Positions 50,620 through 58,016 of a stretch of 64,000 bases of DNA are shown here, piece after piece. Numbering within the stretch: the first letter of the stretch is position 1; the number at the start of each line of letters is the position of its first letter. The notes beneath the pieces are model-generated. The model saw only the letters and a list, made by a program, of their open reading frames with translations, had not been told where the DNA came from and ran no database searches. Both the position numbers and the translations under genes were made by a program. Source of the DNA: Lachnospiraceae bacterium. Lineage in GTDB: Bacteria; Bacillota; Clostridia; Lachnospirales; Lachnospiraceae. The DNA lies in assembly GCA_029053015.1 (NCBI GenBank), contig JAIDHX010000036.1, positions 62,001 through 126,000 of the forward strand, written 5' to 3'.

Positions 50620-52005
50620 ATGGAACTTTGCAGACGCACGATAGAATTTGTACAGGTAATTAATGAGGAGGGCGAGGTTCGTCTCTGTGGCTGGTTAAAA
50701 GATGGCGGTGTGATAGGACGCCTGACGGATAATACAATGGAAGAAATTTATCATAGTACGGAGGCCGAGTTAATCAGGACGTATCATGCAAATAAGGATT
50801 ATTCAAATTGCAATCCCAATTCCTGCCCGTTTGTCGCAAATAACAATGTGGAAGAGAATTTTATTCAAATAGATGAGGTTCCCAAATTTCCTCCGGCTTT
50901 ATATCTGGCGTATGAAAATACATGCAATTACCGTTGTGTCATGTGTGGGGTTCACGATTGCAAAAAATGCATAGACGCTGCCGAACGGGAAAAGAAGCTT
51001 GATAAGGTAGATGCAGAGCTGTTAAAGATTCTTCCCTATGTGAAGAAAATCAGTGCAAATGGATTGGGAGAATTGTTTGTAAGTAAGCATACGCTGAAAC
51101 TATTGTCAGAGTGGCGGCCAATTGCAGCTCCGGCGGAATGTTCTGTGACTTTAGAGACAAACGGGTCTTTGTTCAACGAAAAGAACTGGAGCCGGATTTC
51201 CAATCTTGGACAGTACCATTTGGGGGTTGTCATTACGGTTTTGAGCTTTGATGAGGATACTTATCAAGAGCTTTCAGGCACAACGCTGCCGATTTCCAAC
51301 CTAATAGATAATTTGCACTTTGTTAAGTCGCTAAGGGAAAAAGGAATTATCAATCATCTGGCGATTGCTACAGTGTATCAGGAGAAAAATTTCCGTGAGC
51401 TTCCACAATTTGTAAAGCGGTGTCTTGAAGAATTTTCGGCTGATTATGTCAGGCTGAGACCTGTTGACATATGGGGCGAGTGTGACATGCAGAGTTGGTT
51501 CAGGGACGTCAGGAATGAATACCATCCATATCATAAGGAATTTCTTGAGGTTATGAAAGATCCCATCTTCAAGCACCCCAAAGTACACGACTGGGGTGGA
51601 GGACAGCCATCGGGACTTGGACCGGAACCTTATATTAGAACGAGAGCGAAATACCACTTGCTGGAAAACATTTTCTGCAATGAAAATTTTGCAAAAGAGA
51701 TAGCCAATGAGATAGGAACAAAGCAGGTTGCTGTGTACGGAATGACTGTTGTGGGAAAAGCACTTACAAGCACGCTAAAAGAGAACTATGAAATTCCTTT
51801 TTTGCTGGACCGTGGCATGAACGGACAGAACTATATGGGGATTCCGATTTTTGCAGTAAATCATTTAAAAGGTTTGGATAGGAATGTAACGGTAATCGTT
51901 GCGATGGACAGGAATGAAGACGCAGTTGTAGAGCTGTTAAAAAGAGAAGGATTTCAGAAGGTAATCTCGATTAATGATTTGGTGAGAAATTGTAATGCCG
52001 GATGA
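50620..52005 (+). CDS. Radical SAM protein with C-terminal Rossmann module
   Basis: Protein of 461 aa. The radical SAM cluster motif CxxxCxxC is C102, C106, C109 in YENTCNYRCVMCGVHDC; SANGLGELFVSKHTLKLL and VTLETNGSLFNEKNW follow as in SPASM-type enzymes. An N-terminal cysteine cluster (NCNPNSCPF, near residue 65) may bind an extra cluster. Residues about 365-455 are a Rossmann-like module (VAVYGMTVVGKALTSTL). The reaction is unknown; a sugar deoxygenation, epimerisation or C-C bond step is possible. GGGAGG precedes the ATG. Last gene of the operon. Confidence 0.85.
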   Translation: MELCRRTIEFVQVINEEGEVRLCGWLKDGGVIGRLTDNTMEEIYHSTEAELIRTYHANKDYSNCNPNSCPFVANNNVEENFIQIDEVPKFPPALYLAYENTCNYRCVMCGVHDCKKCIDAAEREKKLDKVDAELLKILPYVKKISANGLGELFVSKHTLKLLSEWRPIAAPAECSVTLETNGSLFNEKNWSRISNLGQYHLGVVITVLSFDEDTYQELSGTTLPISNLIDNLHFVKSLREKGIINHLAIATVYQEKNFRELPQFVKRCLEEFSADYVRLRPVDIWGECDMQSWFRDVRNEYHPYHKEFLEVMKDPIFKHPKVHDWGGGQPSGLGPEPYIRTRAKYHLLENIFCNENFAKEIANEIGTKQVAVYGMTVVGKALTSTLKENYEIPFLLDRGMNGQNYMGIPIFAVNHLKGLDRNVTVIVAMDRNEDAVVELLKREGFQKVISINDLVRNCNAG

Positions 52006-52046
52006 GCATCGGTCGGTAAGGCTCATATAAGAGGAGCCTCAGGCGG

Positions 52047-53201
52047 CTATGTATGAATCTGTGCCACACGAAAGAGTTCTTCTATCCGTTTTGGATAGGA
52101 GAATTCTTTTTTGACTTTATCATATCCGTTTCGGGCAATCTGCCTTCTCAATTCATCATGTTTCAGATAAAAATCTGCCTTTGCAATTGCGTCTTCCATG
52201 CTTTCATATAGAATCAAGTCGGTTCCGTCTTCAAAATATTCGGCAAGTTCAGGCTGGTAGTTGGAGAGCAGGACGCCGCCTGCGCCCATAATATCCAAGG
52301 CTCTGAGAGGAATACCGGACTGGATGCATTTTAGGGTAGGGCATAGATTCAATTTGCTGTGCCGGAAGACACAGGGCATCTCGTCCTCGTATTTGACAGG
52401 GCCGCAGAGTTTGACATAGGGTAGGTCGCAGGACTTGGTTGTATAAAAATGGGTGTCAAACAATTCGCCGCACTGCTCTAAGAGGAAGCTTCGCTCTAAG
52501 TGGGTGATTTCAGTGGCTACTGCATAGGTCAGTCCGCGGTGATTGAGAGAAAGATTGGTCTGCCCTATTTTTTGAAAGGAACTGTTGACTGCCTGCAGCA
52601 AATCTTCCGTAATCAGGTCGTCGAGCAGGTAGCAGCCGTAAATGCGAAGCTGCGCCTGAAGGATTCCCTCAATATATCCTTTGGTATAGCTGTCCGCCGC
52701 ATAAAGCAGAGTATCCAGTGGAGAATCATAGAGATTGCCTACAAAAGACACGTCCGCCGAATATGCGGCAATCTGGGAAGCGCTGAAGGCAAGCGAATCA
52801 AGCCTGTCGGTATTGACGGCAAGCGGCAGATGAAATACCTGTGTATATCCGGCAGCTTGATACTGCGCTGCCTCTATTCTGTCAAACAGAAAAATATAGT
52901 TGGTTTCGTAGTGAAAATAGTCCGAAAGACGCTCCTCCAACGGGCTGTCGTAGCACCACGCAATATATTTTATGCGGTATTGGTGACAGAGCTCTGCTAC
53001 CAGCGGAAAAAAATTGACGCTGATGACGACGTCGTAGGCTTCGCCCGAAAGATATTCAGCAAAGCGCTCGCAAAAAAAGTCATCATGGAATTTATCGGGA
53101 AAATGGTAGTATACCGTCTTGCAGGTGTGACCTGCTTTTTTCAGATAAGAAAGGAAATCATGGTAGGTATAGCTGCCCATATCGTAAAACAATATTTTCA
53201 T
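52047..53201 (-). CDS. CgeB-type glycosyltransferase (copy 4)
   Basis: Protein of 384 aa with the same landmarks as the three copies near 12-15 kb: MKILFYDMGSYTYHDFLSYL, YIAWCYDSPLEE, FHLPLAVNTDR, SKLNLCPTLKCIQSGIPLR, LDIMGAGGVLLSNYQPELA and FYLKHDELRR. It is closest to copy 1. CAGGAG supports the start at 53201; an open frame extends upstream to 53234 without a ribosome site. It has its own strong promoter. Confidence 0.86.
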   Translation of the reverse strand: MKILFYDMGSYTYHDFLSYLKKAGHTCKTVYYHFPDKFHDDFFCERFAEYLSGEAYDVVISVNFFPLVAELCHQYRIKYIAWCYDSPLEERLSDYFHYETNYIFLFDRIEAAQYQAAGYTQVFHLPLAVNTDRLDSLAFSASQIAAYSADVSFVGNLYDSPLDTLLYAADSYTKGYIEGILQAQLRIYGCYLLDDLITEDLLQAVNSSFQKIGQTNLSLNHRGLTYAVATEITHLERSFLLEQCGELFDTHFYTTKSCDLPYVKLCGPVKYEDEMPCVFRHSKLNLCPTLKCIQSGIPLRALDIMGAGGVLLSNYQPELAEYFEDGTDLILYESMEDAIAKADFYLKHDELRRQIARNGYDKVKKEFSYPKRIEELFRVAQIHT

Positions 53202-53252
53202 GTGTCCGCGCTCCTGTAGCATTGTCCGAATCATTTCATTTTCCTACAATTA

Positions 53253-53281
53253 AGTATAGTTTTTTGGTTAAATTAAGTCAA
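53253..53281 (-). promoter_or_regulatory. Sigma-A-type promoter for CgeB copy 4
   Basis: On the minus strand TTGACT (complement of 53276-53281), 17-base spacer, TATACT (complement of 53253-53258). The gene starts about 50 bases further left. Confidence 0.75.
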
Positions 53282-53396
53282 ATAATCTTTGACAAATTCG
53301 TGTAAAATTTGCGTGCGGCTATGGAATGTATTTTTTCTTTGTGATATAGTTGTCCTGTTAAGATATAAAAGGGGTTGCATACAATGGAGGAAAGCT

Positions 53397-54923
53397 ATGG
53401 CAGAAGCATTTTTGGAAGAGATTTATAAAGAGGCAGAACTGGCATATCGGTTAAAACTGGCAGTGGAATATGCCAGAATCCATGATGAACTTCATATGGG
53501 CGAAATATGTAATGAAAGCTTTCAGCTATTGTGCGAAGTATGTAAGGAATATCTGCAGCAGGATAGGGAAAAGGGGCTGGCGCTGTGGAATGAAATACGG
53601 ACATTTACCGGCATTGACAACGATTTGGTTATGCGGGGCGACGTGCTGGAAAAGAAGATACTGCCGCTGCTTGAGGAAAAAATAAGGATTTGCGGCGGAG
53701 ATATCTGCGTGGAAAACGAGGAAGGGGATTACCTGTTTGAAAGCAGTGCGTCCGGTTTTTTGACGTTAAAGGATTTGAAGTACAATAAATATATACATAG
53801 TGCTGTTGACCCCATGTGGGAGGCGAGAAAGCTGGCGGAATATATTTTTATGCCCCAAAAGAAGGAATATTCCATATGGGGGGTGGGGCTTGGCTATCTG
53901 ATTTACCAGCTATATGTCATTTCGGCAGGAACCGTCAGGATTCATGTGTTCGAGAAAGATGCAAGAATGGTGGAATATGCAAGAAGCTACGGCGTTTTGG
54001 ACTGGATTCCGGAGGACAGGCTGGAAGTGGTTTTGGATGAGAATCCGGCGGCTTTTTTAAAGAGCGCGGCAAAGGAGGATATGGGATACTATGTTTTTCT
54101 GCCGGAAATTTATGGCGAAACGGCTGATGTGCGGCGGAGCCTGGAAGATGTGTACATGCAGTTTGCCACACCGAAGAAACTGCATTGGGACAGTGAACTG
54201 AACTATTGGAATAACAAGAGAAGCGACTGTCATCCGGTCTCGGACTTGAGCCGCCTCTTTTCAAGCAGTGATACGGAATTTATCATTGTCGCGGCAGGAC
54301 CTTCTCTGGACGATAATTTGGAATTTTTGAAACAGAATCAGGGAAGCAAAACCATAATTGCCGTGGGAACGGTATTTAGAAAGTTGTTGGAGAATGGTAT
54401 TGTGCCGGATATTGTCACCGTTTTGGATCCGCAGGCGAGAACTTACAGGCAGATAGAGGGGCTGGAGGACCAAAACGTGCCTATGCTGCTCGGTGTGACG
54501 GCATATTGGAAGTTTGCAGCAAACTATCAGGGAGACAAATATCTGGTTCCCCTGCCCGGCGTTCATGAAGAAATGGAAAGTGAGGAGGCCTGGGTGATAG
54601 GAGGGACTGTGACCCATCTGGCAATGGAGGCAGCAATTCGTTTCGGCGCCCGGAAGATATATCTTGTCGGCGTGGATTTGGCATATCCGAACGGAGTATC
54701 CCATGCAAAAGGAACGATGGACAGAACAGTGAAAGGCATGGAGGATATGCTGCCGATAAAAGGCGTCGGGGGCACCACTGTGTATGCAGACAGTATGTTT
54801 ATCGCTTATAGAAAATGGATTGAAGACAGGATTGCGCTGACACCGAAAATCACCTATTATAACATGTCGCGTATTGGAGCAAAAATAGCAGGGGCCAAAG
54901 AAGCTTGTTTTAAGAATGAATGA
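53397..54923 (+). CDS. maf: Motility accessory factor, DUF115/Maf family glycosyltransferase
   Basis: Protein of 508 aa. N-terminal 100 residues helical; a Rossmann-like region with YSIWGVGLGYLIYQL near residue 160; then the DUF115 domain at about residues 290-445 (FIIVAAGPSLDDNLEFLKQN, DIVTVLDPQARTYRQI, WVIGGTVTHLAMEAAIRFGA, IYLVGVDLAYPNGVSHAKG). Maf proteins transfer nonulosonic acids or other sugars to flagellin and are needed for motility in many bacteria. This is the strongest evidence that the island serves flagellin. TGGAGGA before ATG 53397 excludes the longer frame from 53289. Confidence 0.9.
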   Translation: MAEAFLEEIYKEAELAYRLKLAVEYARIHDELHMGEICNESFQLLCEVCKEYLQQDREKGLALWNEIRTFTGIDNDLVMRGDVLEKKILPLLEEKIRICGGDICVENEEGDYLFESSASGFLTLKDLKYNKYIHSAVDPMWEARKLAEYIFMPQKKEYSIWGVGLGYLIYQLYVISAGTVRIHVFEKDARMVEYARSYGVLDWIPEDRLEVVLDENPAAFLKSAAKEDMGYYVFLPEIYGETADVRRSLEDVYMQFATPKKLHWDSELNYWNNKRSDCHPVSDLSRLFSSSDTEFIIVAAGPSLDDNLEFLKQNQGSKTIIAVGTVFRKLLENGIVPDIVTVLDPQARTYRQIEGLEDQNVPMLLGVTAYWKFAANYQGDKYLVPLPGVHEEMESEEAWVIGGTVTHLAMEAAIRFGARKIYLVGVDLAYPNGVSHAKGTMDRTVKGMEDMLPIKGVGGTTVYADSMFIAYRKWIEDRIALTPKITYYNMSRIGAKIAGAKEACFKNE

Positions 54924-54938
54924 AAAAACAAACAATGA

Positions 54939-54967
54939 TTGAAAAATAAAACAGGACATGATATACT
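54939..54967 (+). promoter_or_regulatory. Rightward promoter of a short RNA
   Basis: TTGAAA at 54939-54944, 17-base spacer, extended -10 TGATATACT ending 54967. It would yield an RNA of about 75 bases ending at the hairpin at 55008-55050. Confidence 0.7.
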
Positions 54968-54988
54968 AATTGAGGTGGGAACGGTTGT

Positions 54989-55009
54989 ATGGATAAGTCG
55001 CAAAGATAA
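54989..55009 (+). pseudogene. Six-codon remnant ORF, possibly of a small membrane toxin
   Basis: GAGGTGGGA at 54972-54980 is followed by ATG and MDKSQR then stop. Layout (strong promoter, good ribosome site, tiny frame, bidirectional terminator, antisense promoter) is like TxpA/BsrG-type holin-like toxin loci, but the hydrophobic helix is absent. It may be a deleted toxin gene or simply a short RNA. Confidence 0.35.
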
Positions 55010-55050
55010 AAAATAACCGCCCCTGTGCCAAGGTGCTGCGGTTATTTTTT
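55008..55050. terminator. Bidirectional hairpin terminator shared by convergent RNAs
   Basis: AAAAAATAACCGC (55008-55020) pairs perfectly with GCGGTTATTTTTT (55038-55050), 13 bp with A and T runs on either side, so it can terminate both strands. Confidence 0.9.
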
Positions 55051-55101
55051 GTAACTTAGTTCCATTGACAAGGGGTACAACTTAGTACCACCTTTTAACA
55101 G

Positions 55102-55130
55102 AGTATACCATACTTCTTTTCCGTTTTCAA
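55102..55130 (-). promoter_or_regulatory. Leftward promoter of a likely antisense RNA
   Basis: On the minus strand TTGAAA (complement of 55125-55130), 17-base spacer ending TGG, then TATACT (complement of 55102-55107). The RNA, about 90 bases to the shared hairpin, would overlap the 3' end of the rightward RNA, as RatA overlaps txpA. Confidence 0.72.
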
Positions 55131-55156
55131 GACATTTCACAAAAAAGAGGATATAT

Positions 55157-55513
55157 ATGGACGAACGTTCGCAGAAATTAAAAGAAATCATATTGAAGAA
55201 ATATCCCAGCATCCGTGCTTTTGCCAGAGAAGCGGAGATTCCACACGGAACGTTAGTCAGTGCGCTGAATCATGGAATCGACGGCATGGCATGGGGAAAA
55301 CTTGATTATATCTGTCGTTTTTTGGACATTGAGGCCATAGACCTTGAACCTGTCCGTCATGGAAAAACTGCGGTGAGTGAAATGGAAAAGCGGCTGCTGG
55401 CATATTACAATCGATTAAACGATTTGGGACGTGCCAAGGTAGAGGAGTATGTGAAGGATATCAGCAGGATTGCGGCATACGAAAAGGAAGGAGAATCATC
55501 ATGCACAAAATAG
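55157..55513 (+). CDS. Small helix-turn-helix protein (copy 1)
   Basis: Protein of 118 aa. Residues about 15-60 look like a lambda-repressor-type HTH (SIRAFAREAEIPHGTLVSAL, then GIDGMAWGKLDYICRFLDIE). The C-terminus is a helix (YYNRLNDLGRAKVEEYVKDI). It is a clear paralogue of the protein at 57635-57985. Probably a DNA-binding regulator; target unknown. It overlaps the following gene by 13 bases. Confidence 0.8.
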   Translation: MDERSQKLKEIILKKYPSIRAFAREAEIPHGTLVSALNHGIDGMAWGKLDYICRFLDIEAIDLEPVRHGKTAVSEMEKRLLAYYNRLNDLGRAKVEEYVKDISRIAAYEKEGESSCTK

Positions 55514-56424
55514 GCATACAATCTACAGGAAGTATTATACAGGGGGACATAGAGGCAGGCTACCGCAGGATAAAAGAAGCGGGATTTGACTGTGTTGACT
55601 TTAATTTTGACGAGTATCTGCACTGTACCATGGTATATCGGGGAGAGATTAACGAGGTGCTGGACAGAGAGGTGGAAGAGGTGTGGAAAGATTTTGAACC
55701 GCATGCGAAAGCGGCGGCGGACTGCGGGCTTACCTTTGAGCAGATGCATGCGCCTTTTCCGCTGAGACAGAAAGGAATGGACGAAGTCAACGCAAAGATG
55801 TTCCGCATCACAGAGAACTGTATGAATATCTGTTCCCGCATGGGCGGCAGGTATCTGGTGGTGCACCCGGTGACGCTGTCATATGAGTGCAGCAAAAAGG
55901 AAGAGCATGACTTTAATATGGAAATGTATCAAAGTCTGATTCCGTTGGCAAAGAAATACGGGATTGTCATTTGTCTGGAAAATATGTTTATGGATCAGAA
56001 TGGGCACCTGACGGAAGGCGTCTGCTCCGATTTTGCGGAAGCTGCAGAGTGGATTGATGAGTTAAATATGGTTGCGGGGGAGGAACTCTTCGGCTTCTGT
56101 TTTGACATAGGACATGCCAATATACTGGGAAAGAACCTCTACCAGTCTGTGATGGCGCTGGGGGACAGGCTGAAAATTCTCCACATTCATGATAATGACG
56201 GTGTAAGTGATTTGCATACCATGCCATTTACCTTTGCGCGGAGCTGGAATCCGGTTGCGACAGACTGGGAAGGTTTTCTGCGAGGGCTGCGTGAAATAAA
56301 TTACAAAGGCGTTATCAATTTTGAGACCTTCCGCTGCATGGAGAGCTTCCCGAAAGAGCTGCATCCTTCTGTCCTGCGCCTTCTGGCGGATATGGGAAAG
56401 TATTTTTCTGGGCGGATTGGATAA
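55501..56424 (+). CDS. Sugar phosphate isomerase/epimerase-like TIM barrel
   Basis: Protein of 307 aa of the AP-endonuclease-2/xylose isomerase-like barrel family. Metal-site landmarks: FEQMHAPFP, LVVHPVTLS, VICLENMFM (Glu), FCFDIGHANIL (Asp-His), LHIHDNDG (His-Asp), INFETF (Glu). It overlaps the HTH gene by 13 bases, suggesting co-expression. Substrate is unknown; a role in sugar metabolism for the glycan or an independent catabolic function are both possible. Confidence 0.85.
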   Translation: MHKIGIQSTGSIIQGDIEAGYRRIKEAGFDCVDFNFDEYLHCTMVYRGEINEVLDREVEEVWKDFEPHAKAAADCGLTFEQMHAPFPLRQKGMDEVNAKMFRITENCMNICSRMGGRYLVVHPVTLSYECSKKEEHDFNMEMYQSLIPLAKKYGIVICLENMFMDQNGHLTEGVCSDFAEAAEWIDELNMVAGEELFGFCFDIGHANILGKNLYQSVMALGDRLKILHIHDNDGVSDLHTMPFTFARSWNPVATDWEGFLRGLREINYKGVINFETFRCMESFPKELHPSVLRLLADMGKYFSGRIG

Positions 56425-56457
56425 AACGAAATAATCATTGTTAAGTGCATATCGCAC

Positions 56458-56517
56458 CTTCCGGCAACTTCTGCCACTTTACTCAATGAACAACAAAATA
56501 GTGGCAGTTGCGGGAAG
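56458..56517. repeat. Imperfect inverted repeat of about 20 bases per arm
   Basis: Left arm 56458-56478 and right arm 56500-56517 are inverted copies with a 3-base indel and one mismatch (shared cores CTGCCACT / AGTGGCAG and CTTCC / GGAAG). No T run follows, so a simple terminator is unlikely. It sits just before the nuclease gene and could be a regulatory hairpin or a mobile palindrome. Confidence 0.6.
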
Positions 56518-56553
56518 CCATGTGCCTGCCCTGCCATATCAGGGAGGATTTAC

Positions 56554-57489
56554 ATGGGGAAAATAAATGATGTTCTGCAGCGATATCTGAGCGATAGGGA
56601 AAGGTTTGCAGATTTATTTAATGCAGCCTATTTTCATGGGGAGCAGGTCGTAAGGTATACGGATCTGAAAGAAGAAAGTGCGCTGTATAAGGATGGACAA
56701 CAGCAGCGTGACATTAAAATGTGTATGCGGACAGGTAGTATTTTTCGGATACTGGCGCTGGAAAATCAAAATTTGGTCGATTATACAATGCCTTTTCGGT
56801 GTATGCAGTATGACGTGTTGGAATATAAACAGCAAGTAGACAGTATAAAGAAGCAAAACGATAAAGAGAAGGATTATGCAACAGCAGCAGAAAGACTGTG
56901 TAAAATGAAACGAACGGACAGACTGATGCCCGTTTATACACTCTGTCTGTACCATGGCGAGGAAAAGTGGGATGGACCGCGCACGTTAAAGGATATGATG
57001 GATTTCGGAGAAGATAAGGATATGATGAGTCTGCATTTCGCGGACTATCCCATGCGGTTGTACTGTATTAATGAAGAGAATGATTTTTCTGCGTTCCATA
57101 CAGAATTGAAAGAGCTTTTTATGATGCTGCAATACCGTCAGGATAAAAAAGCATTGTGGAATCTGGTACAGAATAATCCGCTTTATCGGGAGATAAGTCA
57201 GGAAACAGCGGAGGTGGCATCTGTATTGATGAATGTGGAGAAAATGTGGGAAAAGCGGGAAAGGTATCTTCACCAGTCCGGAGAGGAGGAAAAATACGAT
57301 ATGTGTCAGGCGTTGCAGGAGTTATTTGAAGATGGAATAGAGCAAGGAATAGAGCAGGGGATCAGGGCATGCGTTGCGCTGTGTAGAGAATTTGGAATTG
57401 ACAAAGAAGGTGCTGTCCGGCAGATTAGCCGGAAGTTTGCAATGAATATAGGGGAGGCGGAAGAATATACGGATAAGTATTGGGCGTAA
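56554..57489 (+). CDS. PD-(D/E)XK nuclease family transposase-like (Rpn-type) protein
   Basis: Protein of 311 aa. Starts with the group's typical DVLQRYLSDRERFADLFNA and has the nuclease segment RILALENQNLVDYTMPFR (E-x-Q core), then YTLCLYHGEEKWDGP. The C-terminus holds the EDGIEQGIEQGIRA repeat and a helical tail. Rpn-type proteins promote recombination; many copies occur in Lachnospiraceae genomes. No terminal repeats or target duplication were seen, so it is not called a mobile element by itself. GGGAGG precedes the start. Confidence 0.82.
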   Translation: MGKINDVLQRYLSDRERFADLFNAAYFHGEQVVRYTDLKEESALYKDGQQQRDIKMCMRTGSIFRILALENQNLVDYTMPFRCMQYDVLEYKQQVDSIKKQNDKEKDYATAAERLCKMKRTDRLMPVYTLCLYHGEEKWDGPRTLKDMMDFGEDKDMMSLHFADYPMRLYCINEENDFSAFHTELKELFMMLQYRQDKKALWNLVQNNPLYREISQETAEVASVLMNVEKMWEKRERYLHQSGEEEKYDMCQALQELFEDGIEQGIEQGIRACVALCREFGIDKEGAVRQISRKFAMNIGEAEEYTDKYWA

Positions 57490-57562
57490 ACCGGGCTTCG
57501 GAGGCATTAAATTACCAAATTCTAAACAAAACCTTAATTTTTGATGAATTTGAAACCTTCTC

Positions 57563-57591
57563 TTGAAAAAAAAGACGGTATATCGTAAACT
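57563..57591 (+). promoter_or_regulatory. Promoter for HTH copy 2 and glf
   Basis: TTGAAA at 57563-57568, 17-base spacer, TAAACT at 57586-57591. HTH copy 2 starts 43 bases downstream. Confidence 0.5.
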
Positions 57592-57634
57592 ATCCTTGTG
57601 TCACATATTTGCATATTTTAAGGGAGGTTTTTGT

Positions 57635-57985
57635 ATGACAAAAGCAGAGATATTAAAAAAAGAGATATTAAGGCAGTATAGAAGTGTGAGGCAGTTTGCT
57701 TTGGAAATGGGAATTCCTTACAGTACGCTTGTGACGGCGCTGGAGCGTGGCATAGACGGAATGGCTTATGGAACCGTAATCAGAATGTGCGATAAGCTGA
57801 GTCTGAACCCTGTAGATTTCAGCTCGTTGGAGAGAGACACTTCTCTGGGGGCACAGCTCTTAGAAAACCGTGTTATGCAGTACTATGTTAAACTGAATCA
57901 GAGCGGCAGGGACAAGATATTGGAGCTGATGGATGACTTTGTGCAGATTGACAAGTATAAGGCGAAATCCAGAAAGTCAAAATAA
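57635..57985 (+). CDS. Small helix-turn-helix protein (copy 2)
   Basis: Protein of 116 aa, paralogous to 55157-55513: SVRQFALEMGIPYSTLVTAL and GIDGMAYGTVIRMCDKLSLN align with copy 1, and both have a C-terminal NRL/KLNxxGRxKxxEx helix. GGGAGG at 57622-57627 sets the ATG at 57635. It lies 31 bases before glf and may regulate it or be carried along with the nuclease gene. Confidence 0.8.
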   Translation: MTKAEILKKEILRQYRSVRQFALEMGIPYSTLVTALERGIDGMAYGTVIRMCDKLSLNPVDFSSLERDTSLGAQLLENRVMQYYVKLNQSGRDKILELMDDFVQIDKYKAKSRKSK

Positions 57986-58016
57986 GCAGACATAAGGTAT
58001 CTGTGCGGAGGTTTCC

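Noticed and set aside
54261..54959. Minus-strand frame of 232 codons
   Set aside because: Opposite the DUF115 domain of the Maf gene; no ribosome site and no family features.
56458..56517. Rho-independent terminator
   Set aside because: The stem is long but imperfect, the loop is about 21 bases and no T run follows on either strand.
56554..57489. Complete insertion sequence
   Set aside because: The nuclease gene has no matching terminal inverted repeats or target-site duplication that I could see.
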